This document shows positions 1-6,436 of a stretch of DNA of 6,915 nt, piece after piece (position 1 is the first letter of the stretch; every line of letters begins with the position of its first letter). The stretch covers positions 1 through 6,915 of the forward strand of contig CAILAO010000623.1 of assembly GCA_903832105.1 (NCBI GenBank), given 5' to 3'. Origin of the DNA: an uncultured Pseudomonadota bacterium. GTDB lineage: Bacteria > Bdellovibrionota_B > Oligoflexia > Oligoflexales > CAILAO01. The translations under genes were made by a program, and so were the position numbers. Under the pieces are notes generated by a model that was not told the DNA's origin, made no database searches, and saw only the letters and a list, made by a program, of their open reading frames with translations.

Positions 1-2295
1 GCTGACATTAATGGCGATGGCCTAGCTGATATGATTCACCGTGATAAATCAAATGGTGAAATGTATTTCTATTATCAGAAAAACTCGAATTTTCAGACTC
101 CAGCTGATTTGCATATTTCGGCTTACGATGGGGTGAATCCTTGCACGAGTCCGCCTGACACCTCATCATGGCGAACCTACTTTGCTGACGTGAATGGTGA
201 CGGGAAGGCAGACTTCATTCTTTTTAATACCGCGACTGGCGATATCGGGGTTCATTTGAATAATGGCGCCGGATTTTCCGCGTGGGATGATCTTACACAG
301 AAAGGTGTTGGAGTATCTCAGACTACAAGTCCCAATTTCAGAACCTATTTTGCGGATTTTAATGGCGACGGAAAGGTTGACGTTGCCAACGTTGATTTCA
401 CCAAAATGATGGTCTTTGTCCATCTGAATGAGGGCGGAAAATGGTCCCAGTTTGATTCTTTCTCTTTCAAGGGTCCAAACGCATCTTACGATACCGAGTA
501 TCAGTTTGCTGATGTCAACGGTGATGGCAAGGCAGAAATGATTTCTCACGATTTAAATAAGGGAGAAATTCTTGCTTTTGAAATCTTAGAAACGGGATTT
601 CCAGAAAAGGAATTGGCGGCCTTTCCCCTTCTCATGGGCCGAGGCGGAGCACGGGCCAACCCGGCGAGGAACATTCCTTTGCCTCAATTTCCATATTTTA
701 GAACTAAGGATTCAGTCATCTTTTACGTCATGGACTATCTGCCCGGTGTCAATCAAGCCCAGGTTAACCATAATGGACCTTCTGGTTTCGATAAAAATGG
801 CTGGTGGCCCTTAAACCCTAATTTTTTGACTCGCGAGAAGGTCAATTGTGATATTTCTCCTGGTGTGGTGGTCTGCGATCCACCGGGTTCAGTTCCATGG
901 TCCCCGTGGGACAAAGCAGATCGTTACAGAACCAACACTCCCATGCTTGGTCTCTATGATTCCGCAGATCCTGCGGTGATCAAGCAACACGCCTACTGGA
1001 TGCGAGCTCTTGGCCACAACGTTGTGGCGATAGATTGGACCAATCATACCGATCCCACTGCGGAAAGTGTATACGATACTGCGCAAGCGAGAGCGCTTGA
1101 AAGTTTGCTCAGCACCTATGCTTCAATCACGGAGTTTACTCCTCCGAAAATCTTGATCGTGATGAGACAATTCCATCGGATGTCATTCCACTGGAACGCC
1201 GATGAAGCCAATAATGCTGCCAATAGAACAGCTGGTGAGATTTGGGAGTTTTATTCACGTTTTCCAGGGCTTTGGTACTCTTTGGATGATGGCGGTCCCG
1301 ATGCGGCAAAACCTGTACTATACATATTTACCGACCAACAAAATTTAACGGTACCACCCGATCAGAACTGGCACCCCACGTGTGTTGGGTGCCAATTTAA
1401 TCTGCGCTGGGGAAATGGTATGCTGAGCGACGTAGAAGGACTTACAGAGGCATTTCCAGATCATCCAATGCCTTATGCAAAACGAGTCAAAAACAACTTA
1501 CCTTATTGGAGTCACGGAGAATTGAAGATCGAATTGAACGAACGTGTAACGGTATACACTAGTAACCGTTACGGTCGATCACAGCCCGAATTCGGCACCA
1601 CGCATGTCGCGAGTAGCCTGTCAAACGGTTGGATTCGAGATCCCACAAAAGACGTACCATATTTTGGCATGTTCGATTCCAGCGACTTTGGTCCAGCCTA
1701 TATTCACAGAGGTTCCGCTCCCTTTTCGCGGATTCCTCCTCAAGTAACTATGTTTGGCGTTTTCAACTATCCTTTAGGTTGGTATTTGTACCCCGGAGAA
1801 GGTCAGTCACTGAATAATTCATACAACATCGAACCGTCTTATCCTTTACCTCGAAATGGTCTGTATCCGACCCAAAACGACGCCGGGCCATATCCAGACT
1901 TGGCAACCATTGAGGCCGGCGATGCGATCGTGCAAGCTGAGGAGAGCTCGTTTTTTATTTTCGATGAAACGTCGAAAGTAAGTCACACCATGGAAGCTTT
2001 AATTTCGAGACCGCCAGGCCGCCCAGTGGTCTTAACTTGCACCGAGAACAGCCTCACATTTTCATCCAACAATTATCCAACTCGTTACCGTGTGTCTAAC
2101 GAAAGTGGAGTCGGGGCTTGGAAAAAAGTAGATGTTACCAATGTCAGTGCTACGATGGGAGCTAATGGCGGATTAAGACGAGGATTCGCTATCACGCTTG
2201 GACCGGAAATATCCCTATCAAGCCCAATATTCATCCAAACAAAAAATGCATTTGGATCAAGTGAAATTGGCAGTACTATTTGCAAGTCGCAGTAG
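1..2295 (+). CDS. FG-GAP/VCBS repeat protein with GH99/GH71-like glycoside hydrolase region (5' partial)
   Basis: The frame is open from base 1, so the start and any signal peptide lie upstream; 764 residues are visible. Four calcium-loop repeats of the form A-D-x-N-G-D-G-x-(A/V)-(D/E) occur at visible residues 1, 62, 118 and 170, a spacing of 52-61 residues typical of FG-GAP/VCBS beta-propeller blades found in secreted proteins. After about residue 215 the sequence changes character. LGLYDSADPAVIKQH (316-330) followed by a strand ending VVAIDW (341-346) resembles the 'G-Y-D-S-x-D-P-x-V-I-x-x-H ... G-I-D' signature of GH99/GH71-like barrels. A later YPGEG (597-601) and NIEPS (609-613) could be the terminal barrel strand carrying acidic residues. 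Residues from about 660 to the end look like a beta-sandwich. Repeats are seen directly; hydrolase membership is inferred from motif memory, and the substrate is unknown. Most likely an exported or surface carbohydrate-active protein. The stop is TAG at 2293-2295. Confidence 0.8.
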   Translation, partial: ADINGDGLADMIHRDKSNGEMYFYYQKNSNFQTPADLHISAYDGVNPCTSPPDTSSWRTYFADVNGDGKADFILFNTATGDIGVHLNNGAGFSAWDDLTQKGVGVSQTTSPNFRTYFADFNGDGKVDVANVDFTKMMVFVHLNEGGKWSQFDSFSFKGPNASYDTEYQFADVNGDGKAEMISHDLNKGEILAFEILETGFPEKELAAFPLLMGRGGARANPARNIPLPQFPYFRTKDSVIFYVMDYLPGVNQAQVNHNGPSGFDKNGWWPLNPNFLTREKVNCDISPGVVVCDPPGSVPWSPWDKADRYRTNTPMLGLYDSADPAVIKQHAYWMRALGHNVVAIDWTNHTDPTAESVYDTAQARALESLLSTYASITEFTPPKILIVMRQFHRMSFHWNADEANNAANRTAGEIWEFYSRFPGLWYSLDDGGPDAAKPVLYIFTDQQNLTVPPDQNWHPTCVGCQFNLRWGNGMLSDVEGLTEAFPDHPMPYAKRVKNNLPYWSHGELKIELNERVTVYTSNRYGRSQPEFGTTHVASSLSNGWIRDPTKDVPYFGMFDSSDFGPAYIHRGSAPFSRIPPQVTMFGVFNYPLGWYLYPGEGQSLNNSYNIEPSYPLPRNGLYPTQNDAGPYPDLATIEAGDAIVQAEESSFFIFDETSKVSHTMEALISRPPGRPVVLTCTENSLTFSSNNYPTRYRVSNESGVGAWKKVDVTNVSATMGANGGLRRGFAITLGPEISLSSPIFIQTKNAFGSSEIGSTICKSQ

Positions 2296-2318
2296 ATCAT
2301 TGAGTAAACTGCTGCTTT

Positions 2319-2393
2319 AAAAAAAGCAAAAGGGACGTGCACCTCGAATAAGATTCTTTACCTTCATTGAATTTTTTCTGCGTGCCCGTCCCT
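2319..2393 (-). terminator. Possible rho-independent terminator of the metallopeptidase gene
   Basis: Read on the minus strand, the inverted repeat at 2331-2393 is followed directly by a T-rich run (complement of 2319-2330, TTTTGCTTTTTTT-like), which is the layout of an intrinsic terminator about 25 bases past the stop of the minus-strand gene. The spacer is much longer than a usual terminator loop, so this is tentative. There is no equivalent T-run for the plus-strand gene. Confidence 0.3.
2331..2393. repeat. Imperfect inverted repeat in convergent intergenic gap, REP-like
   Basis: AGGGACGTGCAC (2331-2342) pairs with GTGCCCGTCCCT (2382-2393) at 11 of 12 positions, with one mismatch (2338/2386) and a 39-base A/T-rich spacer. 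It sits between two convergent genes, a common place for REP elements. The GGGAC...GTCCC edges resemble hairpin-type dispersed repeats mobilised by Y1 (RAYT) transposases, but no transposase is in the window and copy number cannot be judged here. Confidence 0.5.
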
Positions 2394-2418
2394 ATTAGTT
2401 CAGATCAAGATGATAGGT

Positions 2419-3117
2419 TTATTGCGCCGGCCAAACAGGAGGCAGTACATTTTTTTTGAGTAGATCGTAGGTGGAAGGAAACTGCTGTTCCAACAACTGA
2501 TTTGTGAGAGGCGCGCAATAAAATGAGTTGAAGGCCTCTGCCCAATATTCTTTGTAGTAGGTCGGGTTGTGACGCCCATAGGATCTCGGATACCTGTTGA
2601 GTTCAGGATTGTCGAAGTTTTCATCGGCGGACGCCTTGAAGTCTTCCGAAAAACTGAAATCCTCGGCGTGATCTTCCACGAAATATTGCAGGATATGGCC
2701 GACTTCGTGCTGCATCACTAGCTGAATCGCGTGAACATTTTCTGAAACTTCAATGTACTGGGGATAGAAGGCCACGCCGCCACCATTCCCTGGGGTTGCG
2801 CTGATCGTGAAACCATATTCCTTGTGAAGTTCGGCCAGATGGGCCAAGTAGCGATCGGGAATTCCTGATAGAGCCTGATCGCGCGCTTCGATGGAAGATT
2901 GATCGGTCCAATTTTTCAGCATTTTGGTTGGGAAAAGAGTATTAATGTGTCGCACACGTGCCGGATCATACTCTTGACAAGGGTAGTCGGCCGCTGTGAG
3001 TTGCTTTGTCGTAGAAACGTCTTGAGTTGATGCATTGTGAAAGCCGCACGATCCACAAATCAAAACTGTCGCACACCAAATGAGCAGTGATATCGCACCG
3101 AAAAATCGAAGTTTCAT
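2419..3117 (-). CDS. Exported HExxH zinc metallopeptidase (gluzincin-like), possible lipoprotein
   Basis: 232 residues from the ATG at 3117. This start is preferred over the in-frame ATG at 3144 because it is preceded by AAGGAAAGGAA (3133-3123) and yields a proper signal sequence: MKLR followed by a hydrophobic stretch to about residue 20. Cys21 and Cys24 lie in ICGSCG, an imperfect lipobox, so either a lipoprotein or a Sec-cleaved periplasmic protein. The zinc site is HEVGH at 137-141, within a helix that follows the hydrophobic IQLVM. About 53 residues later YWAEAF (191-196) supplies Glu194 as probable third ligand, the E-A-F pattern seen in gluzincins such as the anthrax lethal-factor-like (M34/ATLF) group. 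Fold and zinc ligands are inferred from these motifs. The substrate is unknown. The gene has its own promoter-like sequence upstream and no co-directional partner close by; the next minus-strand gene upstream ends at 3394, 277 bases away. Complete at both ends. Confidence 0.85.
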   Translation of the reverse strand: MKLRFFGAISLLIWCATVLICGSCGFHNASTQDVSTTKQLTAADYPCQEYDPARVRHINTLFPTKMLKNWTDQSSIEARDQALSGIPDRYLAHLAELHKEYGFTISATPGNGGGVAFYPQYIEVSENVHAIQLVMQHEVGHILQYFVEDHAEDFSFSEDFKASADENFDNPELNRYPRSYGRHNPTYYKEYWAEAFNSFYCAPLTNQLLEQQFPSTYDLLKKNVLPPVWPAQ

Positions 3118-3122
3118 GATGG

Positions 3123-3133
3123 TTCCTTTCCTT
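3123..3133 (-). promoter_or_regulatory. Ribosome binding site deciding the metallopeptidase start
   Basis: Minus-strand AAGGAAAGGAA contains AAAGGA ending 6 bases before the ATG at 3117. The alternative upstream ATG at 3144 would place this site inside the coding region and add charged residues before the signal peptide. Confidence 0.6.
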
Positions 3134-3186
3134 CTGAAATCCAAAATAAAAAATCCGTCACAGATACTTCTTTAAATGATTTTTTT

Positions 3187-3216
3187 AGGATAGCACGAAG
3201 TGGGTATTCTTGTCAG
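3187..3216 (-). promoter_or_regulatory. Predicted sigma-70-type promoter of the metallopeptidase gene
   Basis: On the minus strand CTGACA (3216-3211, five of six to TTGACA), an 18-base spacer, then TATCCT (3192-3187, four of six to TATAAT) preceded by TGC, an extended -10 arrangement. It would give a leader of about 60 bases before the ATG at 3117. Found by eye and not scored against a background. Confidence 0.4.
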
Positions 3217-3237
3217 CGAGTCAAGTCATCATCACGG

Positions 3238-3254
3238 TTACCGAGGAACGGTAA
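3238..3254. promoter_or_regulatory. Perfect 6-bp-arm palindrome, possible operator or small hairpin
   Basis: TTACCG-AGGAA-CGGTAA is a perfect inverted repeat with a five-base centre. It lies 22 bases upstream of the -35 box assigned to the metallopeptidase (minus strand) and 9 bases before the ATG of the candidate small ORF at 3264. It could bind a dimeric regulator serving either direction. As RNA on the plus strand it would place the purine-rich GAGGAA, the only Shine-Dalgarno-like sequence before the small ORF, in and beside the loop. Function is inference. Confidence 0.35.
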
Positions 3255-3263
3255 TAAATTGAA

Positions 3264-3422
3264 ATGAATTGGATATTCAAGGAAGAAATTGCCAGAAAAA
3301 ATGAAGACCAACAAGAAATGATTGCGACATCAGACACTTGCCAGGAGATAAACCTCGTGTTCCCTCAATCTGTCCGTGAATACATTGCTTTACTTAGGGA
3401 GAAAGAACCCAAGATGCTTTAA
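3264..3422 (+). CDS. Candidate small protein of 52 residues, unknown
   Basis: A complete frame from ATG 3264 to TAA 3422. The product begins MNWIFKEEIARKNEDQQ, is strongly charged in its first half, has one Cys (residue 26), and ends with a helix-like stretch FPQSVREYIALLREKEPK. No signal peptide or membrane segment is apparent. Composition looks protein-like, with no low-complexity bias, and it fills most of an otherwise geneless stretch between the two minus-strand genes. Against it: a poor ribosome site (GAGGAA ends 15 bases before the ATG), no clear promoter, and a 29-base tail-to-tail overlap with the VWA gene. It could also be a remnant of a longer gene. I do not recognise the family. 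Confidence 0.35.
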   Translation: MNWIFKEEIARKNEDQQEMIATSDTCQEINLVFPQSVREYIALLREKEPKML

Positions 3423-5622
3423 CTCTTACAATTGAATCCCAGCCTAATAAAGAGTCGGATAGGATGACCTGTGAATCTTCGACTTCAAAAAACTCAATCC
3501 ACCGACCGTTCACCCACACCTCCCAGACGGCTCTTTCGGGGATGTTTTCTGGAAGTCTAAAGGTGTTATAACGCTCAATGACATAGTCATAGTCTACGAA
3601 GAGTTCGGGCACGTCTTCTGAACAGCTAAATTTAGCTGATGTCTCCTCTACCAAGAGATCCTCTCCGCAAGGGGCGGATGCACCACCTGGAGTCTTAAAT
3701 TCTAGACTTTCCAAAATGAGATCGCCTGGAATCGCAAATGAAAACTGATGCTCAAACCCAAAATTATACATCACGCGAATCGTCTTTCTACCAATAACAT
3801 CAGCGACTGGAAAACTGAGCACTCCATTTTTCAGCGTAAACTTTAAAGAATCCCCTGTCTCGAAATCTGTCGCAGAGATTTCCTTGGCCGTTTCGACGCC
3901 CGCGACCGACTGATAGTCTGTGACTATGTCGCGGAGTCTTTGGTACGAGACGTTAATAACAGCTCGGTCTATCGGAGGAGATGCAAAGAAAATTACATTC
4001 GAAGCCAAATCAAATATGACATCTTGTGAAACTATTCCGTTAACTTGAACGGAAAGAGTTTTTGCGAGAATATCAGTCGCCATGAGAGAAAAAGAGGCCA
4101 AAAGAGGCACGTCTTCACGATAAGTAACAAGAATCATCGACGAGTCTTGCGGCGCCGTCTCAAACGTAATGGAGGGTTCGGTTAGATCGATGAAAAAAGG
4201 CCCTGGATCGACAACGGCTCCCCCTCCGTCATGAACGCGCACTTCCGTATGAACGGTTTCTAGAGCAGGCTTTTTAAATAAGGGAAACTTTTTATAAATG
4301 GGCGTTGCCCCTACATTATAGGTCACATAGAGCTCCTTCGCGGTGTCGAGATTTACGCTTTTCAGACGAAGAATATTTCCAGAAAGCTCGATGTGGTTCA
4401 CATCAACTAATTCGCCATCAAGCATGACGCGAATTGTCCCCTTGTCAGGAACTTCTTTCAAAAGAGTTTCCGTCGTGGTCAATGCACTAACGTCTTTTGA
4501 GATTTTTTCCAGTGTCGGCGTGTAGTTTTTCTGGCAAATCGAGCCCCAGGTTCCTTGAGTCGCGCTGATGACCTTGAGATATTCCTTGGGTTCTCCTCCA
4601 GAAGTATCCCGACACATCTCGTCCTCTTTGTCCCATAAAAGCCCATACACGCGAGCCTTTGCTGGTCCAGAAACTCTAGGCGAATCCTTGATCAGCGTAG
4701 GGCGAATGGTTGCAAGATAGTCGGTTAAGTGGGAGCCAAGCCCCCCTTTCGGATCCTTTTTGCAGCTAGACTGTTCTATTGTGTAATCGCTTGAACAGTT
4801 GTCTTCGTCAGTCACAAGAAGAACGCCAATGGTAGAATTTTCACGCACCCACGATTTAACCGAATCACCGCACACTCCTTTAAGACCTCGAATGGCGTTT
4901 TTAATACCGCGTTCCGTCGCGCTACCGTTGGTCCCCGCATTGATCGCGCTTTTAAAAAGTTCTTCCGCGTTTAAATCTCCCTTTTGGATGACGGTTCCAT
5001 TTCGAAGACAGCTATCGCTAGTTGTTACAACCGCAATCCGCCAATCAATATCTTTTAGATACGAGATCAACGGAAAGAATCGTGACGAAAGCTCTTGCTG
5101 CTCCTCTTTCATCGATGCCGAATCGTCGATCACCACCAAAAGATCAAGGAGTCTAGTCGCAGAAATAGGAAATGTTTCTTGAATAAAGTTGCCAGATTGT
5201 CCTTGATGAAACACATCTGTTTGAGTGGGGCGATCGACCTGAATGAAAGTCTCTTGGGTTGGAGGTTGAATTGAAACCGCAATATCCTGCTCAACAATTT
5301 TCGTTTCGGAGTTAAATGTTAGGTTCATAATTCCAATCCGCGTCGCAGGAAAGGTCTGTTCCAACGAATGAAAGGAAACGGGATCAGGCGTTGGTTCTGG
5401 AGTTGGAGAAGGGGCTGGTTCCTCGATTGGTCCTGGTTCAGGCAGAGCTTCTTCACTTTCCGGAGACGGAACTGCTTCTGGTAACTGAGGAAGCATTGGA
5501 GAAGCCCTGCGGTTTATGGGGCTCCCCGCAAACTCGACCTGTTGGTTACACCCCCAAAGCAACAGACATTGAAAAAGAACTGATCCGACAGCTTGTACAA
5601 AGTTCATTTTTTTTCTCATCAT
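3394..5622 (-). CDS. Von Willebrand factor A domain lipoprotein with tandem beta repeats
   Basis: 742 residues from the ATG at 5622; the adjacent ATG at 5619 is equally possible, and GGAGGA lies just upstream. Residues 1-25 form a lipoprotein signal (MRKK, hydrophobic core, lipobox LWGC with Cys25; Asn at +2). Residues 42-81 are a Pro/Glu/Ser-rich stalk. The VWA domain spans about 157-381: MIDAS motif D166-x-S168-x-S170 in VVIDDSASM, Thr236 in SATERG, and Asp272 in LLVTDEDN, so metal binding looks intact. It carries six cysteines (205, 251, 276, 287, 337, 363), suiting disulfides outside the cytoplasm. Residues from about 394 to the end form about six beta-rich units ending in ELYVTY, MILVTY, VINVSY, TIRVMY, ELFVDY and VRVKASW, about 59-60 residues apart. 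Likely a surface or periplasmic metal-dependent adhesion or binding protein; the ligand is unknown. Complete at both ends and divergent from the adenosyltransferase gene. Confidence 0.9.
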   Translation of the reverse strand: MMRKKMNFVQAVGSVLFQCLLLWGCNQQVEFAGSPINRRASPMLPQLPEAVPSPESEEALPEPGPIEEPAPSPTPEPTPDPVSFHSLEQTFPATRIGIMNLTFNSETKIVEQDIAVSIQPPTQETFIQVDRPTQTDVFHQGQSGNFIQETFPISATRLLDLLVVIDDSASMKEEQQELSSRFFPLISYLKDIDWRIAVVTTSDSCLRNGTVIQKGDLNAEELFKSAINAGTNGSATERGIKNAIRGLKGVCGDSVKSWVRENSTIGVLLVTDEDNCSSDYTIEQSSCKKDPKGGLGSHLTDYLATIRPTLIKDSPRVSGPAKARVYGLLWDKEDEMCRDTSGGEPKEYLKVISATQGTWGSICQKNYTPTLEKISKDVSALTTTETLLKEVPDKGTIRVMLDGELVDVNHIELSGNILRLKSVNLDTAKELYVTYNVGATPIYKKFPLFKKPALETVHTEVRVHDGGGAVVDPGPFFIDLTEPSITFETAPQDSSMILVTYREDVPLLASFSLMATDILAKTLSVQVNGIVSQDVIFDLASNVIFFASPPIDRAVINVSYQRLRDIVTDYQSVAGVETAKEISATDFETGDSLKFTLKNGVLSFPVADVIGRKTIRVMYNFGFEHQFSFAIPGDLILESLEFKTPGGASAPCGEDLLVEETSAKFSCSEDVPELFVDYDYVIERYNTFRLPENIPERAVWEVWVNGRWIEFFEVEDSQVILSDSLLGWDSIVRVKASWVLSP

Positions 5623-5626
5623 AGCA

Positions 5627-5632
5627 TCCTCC
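5627..5632 (-). promoter_or_regulatory. Ribosome binding site deciding the VWA lipoprotein start
   Basis: GGAGGA on the minus strand ends 4 bases before the ATG at 5622 and 7 bases before the ATG at 5619. This rules against the longer in-frame start at 5676, which would put 18 extra residues in front of the lipoprotein signal, and against the later ATG at 5607. Confidence 0.7.
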
Positions 5633-5703
5633 AACATCGCAAGATAATGCGACATTCTTTTCTGTTTTCGGAACATTTTAAAAAGGCTTTAGGAAAATAT
5701 CAG

Positions 5704-5712
5704 ATTTATATA
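5704..5712 (-). promoter_or_regulatory. Possible -10 region for the VWA lipoprotein gene
   Basis: Minus-strand TATATAAAT is the best -10-like sequence upstream of the gene, about 80 bases from its ATG. No good -35 hexamer sits at 16-18 bases, so the promoter assignment is weak. Confidence 0.25.
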
Positions 5713-5759
5713 CCACTCAAGAAAAGAGGCTCGAAACGACATAATCGCACTAATTTGAG

Positions 5760-5851
5760 ATTAAAGATTTTATTGTGTTTGTTTGTTTTTTTACCAAATC
5801 GCCAATCTTTCTTCTATTTTTCTTGACCTACCTCTTTTTTTGGTCTTTGTT
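5760..5851 (+). promoter_or_regulatory. T-rich leader with weak promoter-like boxes before the adenosyltransferase gene
   Basis: This part of the divergent gap is strongly T/pyrimidine-rich on the plus strand, with T-runs at about 5786-5792 and 5834-5841. TTGACC (5823-5828) followed after 17 bases by TTTGTT (5846-5851) could be a poor sigma-70 promoter, giving a leader of roughly 20-25 bases. The rest of the 257-base gap shows no gene, and no B12-box riboswitch motif was found. Confidence 0.25.
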
Positions 5852-5879
5852 ACAGGTTGATTTAAAAAAGGTTCCTTAC

Positions 5880-6431
5880 ATGAAGAGATTAACACCTAAG
5901 AAGAAAATTGGGCTCGTCGTTGTCATGACCGGTCACGGGAAAGGAAAGACCACGGCTGCGCTTGGTATGATTCTTCGCGCAGTCGGATATGGGATGAAGG
6001 TTTGTCTAATCCAGTTTGTTAAAGGTGACCTTTTTGCGGGGGAATATGAAGGTCTAAAAAATCTAAAAGGCCTTGTGGAACACCATCTCATTGGCAAAGG
6101 TTTTGTTGGTATCATGGGCGACACACACACATTTGGAGAGCACCGTGAAACCGCGCAACAAGCCGTAAAACTCGTAAAGGAAAAACTCGTGAGCGGCGTC
6201 TATGATCTTGTCATCTGCGATGAAATTAATAACGCACTTCAACTTAAACTCATCGATCTCGCTCAAATCCTAGACCTTCTTACAACTAAACCAGCCAAAA
6301 CACACCTTGTTTTGACGGGTCGTGATGCCCATCCAGAAGTGATAGCTAAAGCACACACCGTTTCGGAGGTCGTCGAGAGGAAACACGCCTTCCATGAAGG
6401 GATCGAACCTCAAGAGGGAATCGATATTTAG
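5880..6431 (+). CDS. cobO: Cob(I)alamin/corrinoid adenosyltransferase, BtuR/CobO/CobA family
   Basis: 183 residues, a normal length for the family. The enzyme transfers the 5'-deoxyadenosyl group of ATP to Co(I) corrinoid, making adenosylcobalamin or its precursor in the cytoplasm. Visible marks: P-loop TGHGKGKTT at 17-25 (the family's G-x-G-K-G-K-T), QFVKG at 45-49, Walker-B-like LVICDEINNAL at 110-120, LTGRDAHPE near 140-150, and the C-terminal KHAFHEGIEPQEGIDI, equivalent to the family's 'K-H-x-F-x-x-G-x-x-A-Q-x-G-I-E'. The start at 5880 is chosen because the family begins shortly before the P-loop and AAAAAAGG ends 8 bases upstream. An in-frame ATG at 5775 would add 35 residues of Phe/Leu encoded by the T-rich leader. 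No other cobalamin genes are visible, so de novo synthesis versus salvage cannot be decided. It is followed after 5 bases by a DNA glycosylase gene, probably in the same transcript. Confidence 0.93.
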   Translation: MKRLTPKKKIGLVVVMTGHGKGKTTAALGMILRAVGYGMKVCLIQFVKGDLFAGEYEGLKNLKGLVEHHLIGKGFVGIMGDTHTFGEHRETAQQAVKLVKEKLVSGVYDLVICDEINNALQLKLIDLAQILDLLTTKPAKTHLVLTGRDAHPEVIAKAHTVSEVVERKHAFHEGIEPQEGIDI

Positions 6432-6436
6432 CGGCT

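Noticed and set aside
166..549. Minus-strand open frame of 127 residues
   Set aside because: Lies antisense inside the repeat-protein gene, whose calcium-loop motifs clearly mark the plus-strand frame as coding.
2314..2327. GCTTT-AAAA-AAAGC hairpin as terminator of the first gene
   Set aside because: Only five weak base pairs and no plus-strand T-run follows; it is more likely part of the A/T-rich flank of the larger inverted repeat.
4799..5182. Plus-strand open frame of 127 residues
   Set aside because: Antisense to the VWA domain with its intact MIDAS motif; Ser/Arg-rich composition is typical of an opposite-strand shadow.
5391..5624. Plus-strand open frame over the Pro/Glu stalk
   Set aside because: Leu/Val-rich product is the antisense of Pro/Glu codons in the VWA lipoprotein stalk; no ribosome site.
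5775..5879. N-terminal extension of the adenosyltransferase resembling a membrane segment
   Set aside because: The 35 Phe/Leu-rich residues come from translating the T-rich leader. The family is cytoplasmic, starts just before the P-loop, and an adequate AAAAAAGG site precedes the ATG at 5880.
5623..5879. Cobalamin riboswitch upstream of the adenosyltransferase gene
   Set aside because: I looked for a B12-box-like GCC-rich motif with paired stems and found only T-rich low-complexity sequence.
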